A stretch of DNA of 40,308 bases, taken from positions 1 to 40,308 of the forward strand of contig CAYYZW010000275.1 in assembly GCA_964476375.1 (NCBI GenBank), given 5' to 3'. The notes under the pieces are model-generated. The model ran no database searches and had not been told where the DNA came from. It saw only the letters and a list, made by a program, of their open reading frames with translations. The position numbers and the translations under genes were made by a program. Position 1 is the stretch's first letter. Each line of letters starts with the position of its first letter. The stretch is from SAT2750 sp964476375 (GTDB lineage: Bacteria; Planctomycetota; Planctomycetia; Pirellulales; Pirellulaceae). Of the stretch, positions 25,112 through 32,699 are shown in pieces.

Positions 25112-27052
25112 TTATCGCTGGATGATATTTTCCGCCGCCCTGCTCTGCTGGAGTGCCGCAGTGGAATTCCCCGGCTGGAGAAAATTAACGACCTCGGCAC
25201 GAACCTTGAGCTGATCGAATTCCCGGTTCATGGCCAGGAGCAGCTTGTTTTCATGCAGGTTCTTGTAGAGTTCATCCCGGACGGCATTGAAGTCCGTCAC
25301 CACCGGCTCGGTCCGCCCCAGGCAATGCATGACCAGGTACTTGTCGCCAATCGCAACGATCCCCGACAGCTCCCCGGGCTTGAGCCGGAACACTTCTTCC
25401 TCGATATGAGGCCGCCCTCCGTGTCGCCGGATCGGTGGCACCTGGCCGGCATTGGATCGGGAGACCGGTTCGACCGAGTACTGTTCTGCCAGCTGCCCGA
25501 AGTAATACTCGGTCGGGTTGTTCTTGGCCAGTTCCCAGACGGTGGTTGCCTGGCGGTGATTATTGAACACGATGGCAAGGACTTCCACGCGTGGACCATA
25601 GTGCGACTCGAAGCCCATCTGCATGTCTTTCTCGGAAACCGTGACCGCATCCCCGACAAGTTTCTTCAGGGCGACGGTCGGCCAGATGGCATCGTGAACA
25701 TAGAGATCGACCGAGACATTTGTTTCCTCGATGACTTTCTTGAACCAGGCAGCAACATCGGCGGTCCCATCGGGCTTGATAAAGCCATAGGAATCAGCCG
25801 CCCGGGCGATTTCCATGTCCAGGTCCTCTCGCTCGACCTGGAGTTTCCGTTGCGTGAGTGCCTGGGCCAGGAGCAGGCGGTTGATCTCGGTATCGAGCAC
25901 CATGGTGCCATAACTGGAGATGCACTGTTCAGCCAGCATCCGCTCGGTGATCTTGCGATCATTGACCAGGGCCACCACACCCGGCATCTGCTGGCTTAAC
26001 TGCGGACTGTTGTAGACATTGGTGATTTTTGCGGACGCCTGCAGTTCCTGGAAAATCCCCGCAGCGGCAGAACGCATCTTCTGGAAACGGACCCGGTCAG
26101 CAAGCCGGCGACGGGCATCGGTCTGGAACTGGCTGGCCACGTAGACCGGTGGCAACCGCTTTTCACACTTGATCAGGATAAACCGCCCGGCCGTCGGGAT
26201 CACTTTCGAGACCTGCCCCTCGGCCAGGCCAAAGGCAGCTTTTTCCAGTGCCGGATCCTCCATGTTCTTGCGAATCGGAGGGACCTGGCCTCGCACGCTT
26301 GCACTGTTCTTGTCCTCGGAATACTCCTTTGCCAGGTCGCCGAAACGATCTGGATCCTCCAGCGCCAGCTGCCGCAGCTTCTCCGCCTTCTCCGCCGTCA
26401 GGGTCACGATCATGCGTGCCCGTACGCGGGGGCCGTACTCGGTTTCAAATGCCCTGTTCAGATCCTCTTCGGTTACCTGGATGCTGGCATCGGCCAGCTG
26501 CTTGAGTGCCAACCGGCCCCATATTTCCTGGCGGTATTCATGGATCGGCATCTGCCGGTCATCGCGGATGGTCCGCAGGAAAAGGTCTCGAGAGAGCCCG
26601 AACTTCTTGGCCATGCGGTCAATCTCCTCGTCCACGTGCCGTTGCGTGATAACCACCTTGCCGACAGCGCAGGCTTGCTCGATCAGTTGCTGGTTAATCA
26701 CTTTTTCCAGCAACTCCTCGCCATAACGCTTGAGTGACTCACGTGCCAGTTGCTGTCGCGTGATCTTTTCCCCGTTGACCACGGCAACCACTCCCAGGGT
26801 CCGCGGATCGGTAGCGCCAGCGCCGATCGCCGGACTCGCCTGCCCGGCAGGACGCGGGAGGGCAGCCGCTGCGCCCGGGCTGGAAGCCGCAGGCCGGGAC
26901 TTGGCCTGCGGCTGGACCGGGGCCTGGGCCTGGGCTCGTTCCGGCTTCATGACCAGGTGGCGGACAACCAGGCTGGTCGCAAGAAGCCCGATGACCAGGC
27001 TTGCCAGAACGATGCGTTTCTTCCAGGCGGACGTGGCTTTTCTGCTTTTCAT
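25112..27052 (-). CDS. Membrane-anchored SurA/PrsA-like foldase with two chaperone-parvulin units
   Basis: A single N-terminal membrane helix (IVLASLVIGLLATSLVVRH) is followed by an Ala/Pro/Gln-rich tether. Then come two copies of the same module: SurA_N-like helices (VAVVNGEKITRQQLARESLKRYG and VALVNDRKITERMLAEQCISSYG), each followed by a parvulin-like domain ending in GQVPPIRKN...EKAAFGLAEGQVS and GQVPPIRRH...EEEVFRLKPGELS. The role is presumably periplasmic folding of exported proteins. The usual GDLG-type parvulin motif is replaced by GQVPPI in both halves, so isomerase activity is uncertain. I favour the ATG at 27052 because AAGGGAG lies 10 nt upstream; the in-frame ATG at 27061 is only one nt from that site. 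Confidence 0.85.
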   Translation of the reverse strand: MKSRKATSAWKKRIVLASLVIGLLATSLVVRHLVMKPERAQAQAPVQPQAKSRPAASSPGAAAALPRPAGQASPAIGAGATDPRTLGVVAVVNGEKITRQQLARESLKRYGEELLEKVINQQLIEQACAVGKVVITQRHVDEEIDRMAKKFGLSRDLFLRTIRDDRQMPIHEYRQEIWGRLALKQLADASIQVTEEDLNRAFETEYGPRVRARMIVTLTAEKAEKLRQLALEDPDRFGDLAKEYSEDKNSASVRGQVPPIRKNMEDPALEKAAFGLAEGQVSKVIPTAGRFILIKCEKRLPPVYVASQFQTDARRRLADRVRFQKMRSAAAGIFQELQASAKITNVYNSPQLSQQMPGVVALVNDRKITERMLAEQCISSYGTMVLDTEINRLLLAQALTQRKLQVEREDLDMEIARAADSYGFIKPDGTADVAAWFKKVIEETNVSVDLYVHDAIWPTVALKKLVGDAVTVSEKDMQMGFESHYGPRVEVLAIVFNNHRQATTVWELAKNNPTEYYFGQLAEQYSVEPVSRSNAGQVPPIRRHGGRPHIEEEVFRLKPGELSGIVAIGDKYLVMHCLGRTEPVVTDFNAVRDELYKNLHENKLLLAMNREFDQLKVRAEVVNFLQPGNSTAALQQSRAAENIIQR

Positions 27053-27188
27053 CTCGCGCATACTCCCTTATGCCGCGGTAACCTTCCATAGCGAGGCGGA
27101 AGTATAGGGAAACGAGGCTGCCTGGGTCAAGGCAGGCCGGCCGTTGGCAATACGACCCGTCCTGCGAGGGCCGCCCGGCAGGGCTGGA

Positions 27189-28184
27189 TCAGGGAAGAAG
27201 CACAATTTTCCCGGACAGGGCGCCACTCTTTTCAAGCGTACTCTCTTCCTGCATGCGATGTGCAGCGGCCGCCTCCGAAAGGGACATCGTCTGGCTGACC
27301 TGGCCCACCAGGGATCCGTCGGCAAGCCAGCGATTGATGTCATCGGCACAGGCTCGTAGTTCATCCGGGGATGCCTTGAACATGACAAAACCGTGAAGTG
27401 AGCATCCCTTGACATAGAAAGGACCGACCGGAAATTCGGGCCGTGCATCGCGTCCGGCCATCAGGATCACACGACCCCGTTCCGCCATGCAGGAAACAAT
27501 CATGTCGAAGTCGGGTTCGCGGAGCGTCTCCCAGAATATATTCACACCCTCCGGGGCCGAGTCCAGGATCGACTGCTGCTCCTCCTCGGTCCGGTAGTTG
27601 ATCACCACATCCGCTCCCAGTTCCCGGCAGCGGTCTGCTTTTGCGTCGCTTCCCGCGGTGGCAATCACGCGTGCCCCGGCCGCCTTTGCCATCTGCAGGA
27701 CCATCGAACCGACCCCCCCGGTCCCACCATGCACGAAAACGGTTTCTCCGGCCTGGAGATCGGCCTCCCGGAACAATCCCAGGTGGGCGGTCACACCCAC
27801 CAGCGCACAGGCGGCAGCGGTGGCATCCTCCACCCCCTCGGGCGTTGGGTAGAGCCAGCACTCATCGACCGCCGAGTACTCGGCAAAGGTCCCCTGGCGA
27901 CCCACCAGCCCCTGGTTTGTCCCCCAGACGCGGTCGCCGGCAGAAAAACGGGTCGCATCGGGACCCACTGACTCGACCACGCCGGCCAGGTCACAACCGA
28001 CGATAAATGGCTGCGGCAACTCCCAGTAATTGGCACCGTTCCGGATATACGTATCCACCGGGTTCAATGCCACGGCGGTCGTGCGGACCAGCACCTGGCT
28101 CCCAACGGGTTCCGGCCGGGGAAGATCCCCGTACTGAATATTTTCCGGGGGACCGGGCTGGTCGATGTAAGCTGCTTTCATCAT
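27189..28184 (-). CDS. Zinc-independent quinone oxidoreductase (MDR superfamily)
   Basis: A 331-residue medium-chain reductase with GroES-like N-terminal fold (VLVRTTAVALNPVDTYIRNG, CDLAGVVESVG) and Rossmann domain with VHGGTGGVGS for NADPH. The zinc-ligand cysteines of alcohol dehydrogenases are absent, as in NADPH:quinone reductases (QOR). Ends with the typical AAAAHRMQEESTLEKSGALSGKIVL. It probably reduces quinones or enones in the cytoplasm. It is downstream of the phosphohexomutase on the same strand (66 bp), without a functional link I can see. Two consecutive ATGs (28184 and 28181) can start it. Confidence 0.9.
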   Translation of the reverse strand: MMKAAYIDQPGPPENIQYGDLPRPEPVGSQVLVRTTAVALNPVDTYIRNGANYWELPQPFIVGCDLAGVVESVGPDATRFSAGDRVWGTNQGLVGRQGTFAEYSAVDECWLYPTPEGVEDATAAACALVGVTAHLGLFREADLQAGETVFVHGGTGGVGSMVLQMAKAAGARVIATAGSDAKADRCRELGADVVINYRTEEEQQSILDSAPEGVNIFWETLREPDFDMIVSCMAERGRVILMAGRDARPEFPVGPFYVKGCSLHGFVMFKASPDELRACADDINRWLADGSLVGQVSQTMSLSEAAAAHRMQEESTLEKSGALSGKIVLLP

Positions 28185-28250
28185 CTGTAGACCACCGTTT
28201 TCGTTTGGTTGTTTTCACTCTCCTGCTGGCGTTCCTCTTTAACTCCTGGC

Positions 28251-30074
28251 TCACGCTTCTGCAATCCGTCGCATTGCCATTTCCAGCCGGTCCATCCGCT
28301 CGGTCACCTGCCGACGGGTCAAGTCCAGGTCCGCCAGCTGCTCGGCAGGCACATAGCCAAAACCGTAGAACTTGATTTTCGGCTCGGTTCCGGAGGGACG
28401 CATGGCAACCTCGTTCCCCGCCTCCCCCAGTTCCAGGATCAGCAGGTTTCCTCTCGGCCCTTCCAGTGGGGAGCTCTCCCCACTCGCTTCAACTCGCTGC
28501 TGTCGCAGGTAGTCCCGCACCGCGACAACCTCGACCCCCCCCAGTTCAGCCGGGGGCTGGTGACGAACCTGGTCCATCAGGTCCTGCATCCGGGCCATCC
28601 CCTCGGAACCCTCCATGCGGATCGTCCAGAGACGTTCCTGGTGAAATCCATGTTGCCAGTAAAGGGAATCCAGCTTGTCGTGCAAGGACTTCCCTGCGGA
28701 CTTCATCTCCGCAGCCAGTTCCGCCATCAGCATGCAGGCCACGCTCCCGTCCTTGTCACGGGCATGGGTGCCAACCAGGAAGCCGTGGGATTCCTCGCTG
28801 CCATAGACAAAATGCTCCGGCCCCTGCTCGTCAATGACCCCCCCGATCCACTTGAACCCTACCAGCAGCTGCCCGCATGTTCTGACCCCGTAGGAGTCCG
28901 CGATACGGCGCATCAATTCCGTTGTCACCAGTGTCTTGATGATGTAATGATGAGCCTCGAGCTGTCCTGCCCGGGACCTCTTCTCAAGGACAAAGTCGGC
29001 CAGCAGGGAAGAGAGCTGGTTCCCATTGAAAACCTGCCAGGGACTTCCCTCCTCAAGCGTTAGTGGCGCGGCACAGCCCATCCGGTCGCCGTCGGGATCG
29101 GTCACCAGCACGATCTCCTGGCCCGATTCTTTCGCATGCTCGACCAGGGCATCAAAGACGGCCGTGTTTTCCGGGTTGGCGACATGGTCCGGAACGTTGG
29201 GGAAGTCTCCGTCCTGGCTGGCGTGAGGGGGGTAGACCTCCACCTGCTTGAAGCCCACGGATGAGAGGAGTGGAACCACGCTGGAGGCCGCCACACCATG
29301 GAGCGGGGAAAAGAGAATCCCCAGTTCACGGGGTCCCGGAAAGCTCTCGCCCTGGAGCACCTCGAGGTAGGCCTCGTCGGTCTGGCGGGTACAGATCACG
29401 ACCTCTCCTTTTTCAACCGCGGCGGCAAAATCCGCCTGTTCGATCTGGCCCACCTGGCCGACACAGTCGATGATCCCCTGGTCGTGCGGTGGCAGGACCT
29501 GGCCACCACTGGACCAGTAGATCTTGACCGCATTGTCGCTGGGGGGATTGTGGCTGGCGGTTACCATGATGCCGCAATCGCAGTCGCGACTGCGCACCAG
29601 GAAGGAAAGTTCAGGGGTGCTGCGGTAGTCATCGAGAAAGTAGACCTTGAACCCATGGGCAACCATCACGCCGGCGCAGAGTTCCGCAAAGTGGCGGGAC
29701 CTGTGGCGGGTGTCATATCCGATCGCACAGGCCAGGGGGGATTTCTCACCAGCCTGCCGGCGGACATAGGTTGCCAGTCCCGCGGCGCTTTCACCGATCG
29801 TACGGTCATTAATCGCGTTACTGCCGATCGGATACATCCGTCCTCGACGGCCGCCGGTTCCAAAGGGGATCACCGTCCAGAAGAGATCGTCAAGCTGTTG
29901 CCACTGACCTGACTCGATGTGCTCGGCCAGTTCGGCGCGGTAATCCGCGTAGCGATCCTCACCAAGCCAGGCCTCGATGTTCTTGAGGGCACCCTCGCTA
30001 ATCTGTCCCGCACGATGGGCCTGCCTTACCTCGGAGAGCAGGAGCGGGATCTGGTTGGCGTCTGGCACGTTCAT
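28251..30074 (-). CDS. Phosphoglucomutase/phosphomannomutase family enzyme
   Basis: Alpha-D-phosphohexomutases interconvert sugar 1- and 6-phosphates through a phosphoserine. All four active-site elements are visible in order: the phosphoserine loop TASHNP, the Mg site DPDGDR, the sugar-binding GSEESHG and the C-terminal phosphate-binding RPSGTEPK. At 607 residues it is the longer PGM/PMM type, with an N-terminal helical extension of about 80 residues (SEGALKNIEAWLGED...). It would feed glucose 1-phosphate or mannose 1-phosphate to nucleotide-sugar and envelope synthesis. The ATG at 30074 is 39 nt downstream of the uvrC stop. Confidence 0.93.
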   Translation of the reverse strand: MNVPDANQIPLLLSEVRQAHRAGQISEGALKNIEAWLGEDRYADYRAELAEHIESGQWQQLDDLFWTVIPFGTGGRRGRMYPIGSNAINDRTIGESAAGLATYVRRQAGEKSPLACAIGYDTRHRSRHFAELCAGVMVAHGFKVYFLDDYRSTPELSFLVRSRDCDCGIMVTASHNPPSDNAVKIYWSSGGQVLPPHDQGIIDCVGQVGQIEQADFAAAVEKGEVVICTRQTDEAYLEVLQGESFPGPRELGILFSPLHGVAASSVVPLLSSVGFKQVEVYPPHASQDGDFPNVPDHVANPENTAVFDALVEHAKESGQEIVLVTDPDGDRMGCAAPLTLEEGSPWQVFNGNQLSSLLADFVLEKRSRAGQLEAHHYIIKTLVTTELMRRIADSYGVRTCGQLLVGFKWIGGVIDEQGPEHFVYGSEESHGFLVGTHARDKDGSVACMLMAELAAEMKSAGKSLHDKLDSLYWQHGFHQERLWTIRMEGSEGMARMQDLMDQVRHQPPAELGGVEVVAVRDYLRQQRVEASGESSPLEGPRGNLLILELGEAGNEVAMRPSGTEPKIKFYGFGYVPAEQLADLDLTRRQVTERMDRLEMAMRRIAEA

Positions 30075-30112
30075 TCTTTCAGCGTAGGGTGGAAAAGAGG
30101 ACGAGTGAAGTC

Positions 30113-31489
30113 CTAGCGTTCCCCCAACGTTCGTTTCCGACGCAGAACCTTGTGATAGTACTGGGCAAAGCGGTGCGATTCGTCACGCACATACTGTAAC
30201 AGGCGCAGGGCGTAAGACCGTCGACTCAGCTTGAGGGACTCCTGGCGTCCAGGCTGAAAAATCTCTTCCTCCCGCTTGGCCAGCGCAATAATGGTCGGTG
30301 GCTCGATCCGGTGTTCCTGGAAAGCTGCCAGGGCGGCGGAAAGCTGGCCCTTGCCCCCGTCGATCAGGAGCAGGTCCGGAAAGATCCCCTCCTCCTGGCC
30401 GGGTCGGACAAACCGCCGCGTGACCACCTCGTGGATGCTACGGTAGTCATCCACTCCTTTCACCTCGCGAATCTTGTACCGACGATAGCCCGGTTTGAAC
30501 GGCAGGCCGTCAATAAACTGTACCAGGCTGGCAACCATCTCTCCCCCTCCCAGGTGGGCCACGTCGATCCCCTCGATCGTTCGTGGCAACTGCTTGAGTC
30601 CAAGTACTTTTTTCAGGCCTGCCAGGCCTTTCTTGGGATCGATGTAGAAGACCTCTGGCTGCGCATGGGTGTCAAGTTGTCCGCGCTGGTCCAGCGTCTC
30701 GAGCATGTGGATTTCATCCCGCAACCGGGCCGCCTCCTCGAAAGCCAGCCGTGACGACGCCTCCTGCATGTCCTTTTTCATCTGTTCCAGGAGCCGTGAA
30801 CGCTTCCCTTCCATGAACATGGCAAGACGACGAATATCCCGGGCATAATCCTCGGGTGAGATCCGCAGGTTACAGGGCGCCGTGCACTGGTTGATGCTTG
30901 CCAGCAGGCAGGGACGAAACCACTGCCACTTTTCATCTGCTGCATCGATGTCCAGCCCACAGGTGCGAAACTTGAAAATCTTCTGGAGTACCTGGACGGC
31001 GCCCCGCAGGGCTCCGGCGCTGGCAAAAGGACCAAACAGCCGGGCGCCGCTTTGGGGGGGTTCACGGGTCACCTCCACTCGTGGGTAGTCCTCGCGGCTG
31101 GTGATCACCAGGTAAGGAAATGTTTTGTCGTCCTTGAGATCCTTGTTGTAACGGGGCTGGGTATCCTTGATCAGTCGGGACTCCACCAGCAGGGCATCCA
31201 CTTCACTTTCACATTCCAGGTACTCCACATCGCAGATCTCCTTGACCCAGTAGGAGGTACGCGGATCCGTGGCCGCCCCCTTGAGGAAGTAACTACCGGC
31301 CCGGCTGCGGAGGTTGGCCGCCTTGCCAATGTAGATCACCAGCCCATCCCGGTTCTTCATCAGGTAGACCCCGGGAACCTGGGGAAACTGGCGGACCCTG
31401 GCAGCCGCTTCCTCAAAACTGGTGCACTCCACCTGTGGTGGGACCTGGCAATCAGCCGGCTCCGGGGGTGGCTGGGGGAGATCGGACAT
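30113..31489 (-). CDS. uvrC: UvrC excinuclease subunit lacking the C-terminal HhH domain
   Basis: UvrC makes both incisions in nucleotide-excision repair with UvrA and UvrB. Visible in order: GIY-YIG nuclease (GVYLMKNRDG...VIYIGKAANL near 40-60), the four-cysteine region (FRTCG...RPCLLASINQCTAPC) matching the Fe-S ligands described for UvrC, the UVR motif that binds UvrB (RLAFEEAARLRDEI), and the RNase-H-like nuclease with its acidic residues (GIDVAH, DDYRSIHEV, LLIDGGKGQ) and RDESH. The protein stops shortly after RDESH at KRTLGER, so the tandem helix-hairpin-helix domain (about 100 residues) is missing. No HhH-like sequence follows in another frame. The start is uncertain: ATG 31489 (458 aa) is favoured, ATG 31567 is possible, and neither has a clear ribosome-binding site. 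Confidence 0.9.
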   Translation of the reverse strand: MSDLPQPPPEPADCQVPPQVECTSFEEAAARVRQFPQVPGVYLMKNRDGLVIYIGKAANLRSRAGSYFLKGAATDPRTSYWVKEICDVEYLECESEVDALLVESRLIKDTQPRYNKDLKDDKTFPYLVITSREDYPRVEVTREPPQSGARLFGPFASAGALRGAVQVLQKIFKFRTCGLDIDAADEKWQWFRPCLLASINQCTAPCNLRISPEDYARDIRRLAMFMEGKRSRLLEQMKKDMQEASSRLAFEEAARLRDEIHMLETLDQRGQLDTHAQPEVFYIDPKKGLAGLKKVLGLKQLPRTIEGIDVAHLGGGEMVASLVQFIDGLPFKPGYRRYKIREVKGVDDYRSIHEVVTRRFVRPGQEEGIFPDLLLIDGGKGQLSAALAAFQEHRIEPPTIIALAKREEEIFQPGRQESLKLSRRSYALRLLQYVRDESHRFAQYYHKVLRRKRTLGER

Positions 31490-31625
31490 GGAACAAACCG
31501 GACAGGAGGATAGTGAAACCTGAAGATCTTGATTGTACCGTTTCGGCCCATTACGGCATCCCGGCATGCAAGGGTTCCCGGGACGGACCCGGAGGAGATT
31601 TTTTTAACTTTTTTAAATCTGCACC

Positions 31626-31653
31626 TTGTAACTCCAGTCCAGATCACTAAACT
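31626..31653 (+). promoter_or_regulatory. Possible sigma-70-like promoter for mraZ
   Basis: TTGTAA at 31626-31631 and TAAACT at 31648-31653 are separated by 16 nt. Each matches four of six consensus bases. Transcription would start near 31660, at the first inverted repeat, so a protein bound there could block it. Confidence 0.3.
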
Positions 31654-31660
31654 TTCTGAT

Positions 31661-31678
31661 GTGGGTTTTTAACCCATT
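31661..31678. repeat. Inverted repeat 1 upstream of mraZ
   Basis: GTGGGTTTTTAACCCATT contains the arms TGGGTT and AACCCA around three T residues. It matches the second copy at 31702-31719 at 16 of 18 positions. The GTGGG core is similar to the GGG-containing boxes bound by MraZ in other bacteria, although those are direct rather than inverted repeats. Confidence 0.7.
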
Positions 31679-31691
31679 TCATTTTTAATTT

Positions 31692-31703
31692 ACGTGATCA
31701 CGT
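31692..31703. promoter_or_regulatory. 12-bp perfect palindrome between the mraZ-upstream repeats
   Basis: ACGTGATCACGT is perfectly symmetrical and lies between the two inverted repeats, sharing its last two bases with the second. It could be a site for a dimeric regulator acting together with the flanking repeats. Confidence 0.4.
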
Positions 31704-31719
31704 GGGTTTATAGCCCATT
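31702..31719. repeat. Inverted repeat 2 upstream of mraZ
   Basis: GTGGGTTTATAGCCCATT starts 41 bp after repeat 1, close to four helical turns, so both would lie on the same face of the DNA. Its arms are TGGG and CCCA, extended by weaker pairing. Confidence 0.7.
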
Positions 31720-31819
31720 CCATGGAAGATCACCCCGTTCTGGCAAGGATGACACGTGACGCTCACCAGCCGGCTTCGAATACTCGACAGCTGCCTACCA
31801 GTCCCTGGTGTCCTTCCCA

Positions 31820-32320
31820 ATGCCTTCCGATACAACCACTTCCAATCCAGATTTACTGCTGGGCGAATTTCGACGAACCCTCGACGAGCGTTCACGGATT
31901 TCGATTCCCCTGGAACTGGCCCAGCGACTGACCAGCACCAGTTCCCGCTGCGTGCTCGTCAAGGAACGTCCTGGGGCCCTCAGTCTCTGGCAACACGACC
32001 CCTGGCAGAAGCAGCTGGTAGATGGCCTCGACTGGGTAAGCAACAAGCTCGACGCGGGGAAAATGGGACAACAGGTCGACGACCTCCAGCAGCTCGGCAG
32101 GCTGCTCTCCAGCCGTCACTGCCACCTTCAATTAATGGGACGAGGACGGCTGCTGATCCCGGAGGGTTTTCGGGAATTCCTGGGAGTGACCGCCGGAGAT
32201 CCGGTGATGGTGGTTGGTGCAGCGGTCTGTGTCGAGATCTGGAATCCAGAGGCCTGGCTCGAATACCTGCGGGCAGAAATGCCCGGATTTCGCCAGCTGT
32301 TTGGAGAACTGGCCAAATAA
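31820..32320 (+). CDS. mraZ: MraZ transcription regulator, standing alone
   Basis: MraZ is a ring-forming DNA-binding protein with two AbrB/SpoVT-like domains that controls the division and cell-wall (dcw) cluster and its own promoter. The first domain is GEFRRTLDERSRISIPLELA with the conserved D-x3-R; the second is LMGRGRLLIPEGFREFLGV...VVVGAAVCVEIWNPEAW, in which the Asp of D-x3-R is Met. The protein is 166 residues from the ATG at 31820; an in-frame GTG at 31808 is an alternative, and no ribosome-binding site is visible. No rsmH, ftsL or other dcw gene follows; the next stretch is non-coding, then genes on the opposite strand. Planctomycetes lack ftsZ, so its targets here are open. Confidence 0.88.
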   Translation: MPSDTTTSNPDLLLGEFRRTLDERSRISIPLELAQRLTSTSSRCVLVKERPGALSLWQHDPWQKQLVDGLDWVSNKLDAGKMGQQVDDLQQLGRLLSSRHCHLQLMGRGRLLIPEGFREFLGVTAGDPVMVVGAAVCVEIWNPEAWLEYLRAEMPGFRQLFGELAK

Positions 32321-32368
32321 TAAGGCTGGTGCACTCCATCCGGGGGCCTTAAGAAACGAAGAGGCGCA

Positions 32369-32417
32369 GGTTCGCACTCGTGGATGTGTCATCGTGTGAT
32401 GCACTCCGGGGCGAACC
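32369..32417. other. Long interrupted hairpin downstream of mraZ
   Basis: GGTTCGC (32369-32375) pairs with GCGAACC (32411-32417). Inside, GTG and CATC (32386-32393, one bulged T) pair with GATG and CAC (32398-32404) around a GTGT tetraloop. No T-run follows, so it is not a standard terminator. It may belong to the mraZ 3' end or to a non-coding RNA. Confidence 0.5.
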
Positions 32418-32476
32418 ACGTCGGGAGCAGCGGGATCATCCCATCCCATGCATTGCCTGCTGCCGGCATACCGACC

Positions 32477-32627
32477 ACAGATGGTCAGTTCGGAGCTGTG
32501 AGAGTAGGGAATTCGTAACCACTGCCTGTGTAACGATGTTGGGATGCAAAGTGACCAGGGATCGGGTGCGTGTGGCAAGGATGTCACAAGAAAGAGAATC
32601 ACATCCGGCTGACCATCTGTATTTTTT
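32477..32627 (+). ncRNA. Candidate structured small RNA of about 150 nt
   Basis: In a 379-bp stretch (32321-32699) without a credible gene, 32477-32488 (ACAGATGGTCAG) and 32609-32620 (CTGACCATCTGT) form a perfect 12-bp long-range stem, extendable by two G-U pairs on the inside. Six T residues follow at once (32622-32627), as at the 3' end of a Rho-independently terminated RNA. An internal hairpin, GGATGT with ACATCC (32579-32584 and 32601-32606), sits next to the 3' strand of the stem. The overall plan, one closing stem around a large interior and a terminal U-run, is like 6S RNA. I could not recognise 6S, tmRNA, RNase P or SRP RNA motifs, and no promoter is evident. Confidence 0.45.
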
Positions 32628-32628
32628 A
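32609..32628 (+). terminator. Probable intrinsic terminator half of the candidate RNA
   Basis: The 3' strand of the 12-bp stem is followed by A and six T residues. The pairing partner is 120 nt upstream, unusually far for a simple terminator, which is why I regard it as the end of a structured RNA. Confidence 0.4.
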
Positions 32629-32699
32629 TCGCGTTGAATAACCTCAACGCTTCGAGAACGTGCGGCGGCCATCGTCCCGGCCATCGCGAGAACCGGTAT

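Larger units (their letters stand above)
31490..31819. other. AT-rich divergent control region between uvrC and mraZ
   Basis: This 330-bp gap separates the divergent uvrC and mraZ genes. It is clearly more AT-rich than its surroundings from about 31600 to 31710, with a T-tract region bounded by AGATTT and AAATCT (31600-31620). It contains a possible plus-strand promoter, two similar inverted repeats and a 12-bp palindrome, listed separately. I see no protein-coding gene in it. Confidence 0.7.

Noticed and set aside
30075..30112. Frameshifted remainder of the UvrC HhH domain
   Set aside because: Only 38 bp separate the uvrC stop from the next gene, whose own start and sequence are clear; no HhH-like sequence is found in other frames.
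32321..32699. tmRNA, RNase P RNA or SRP RNA
   Set aside because: None of the conserved cores that I know for these RNAs can be found on either strand, so I list only an unnamed candidate RNA.
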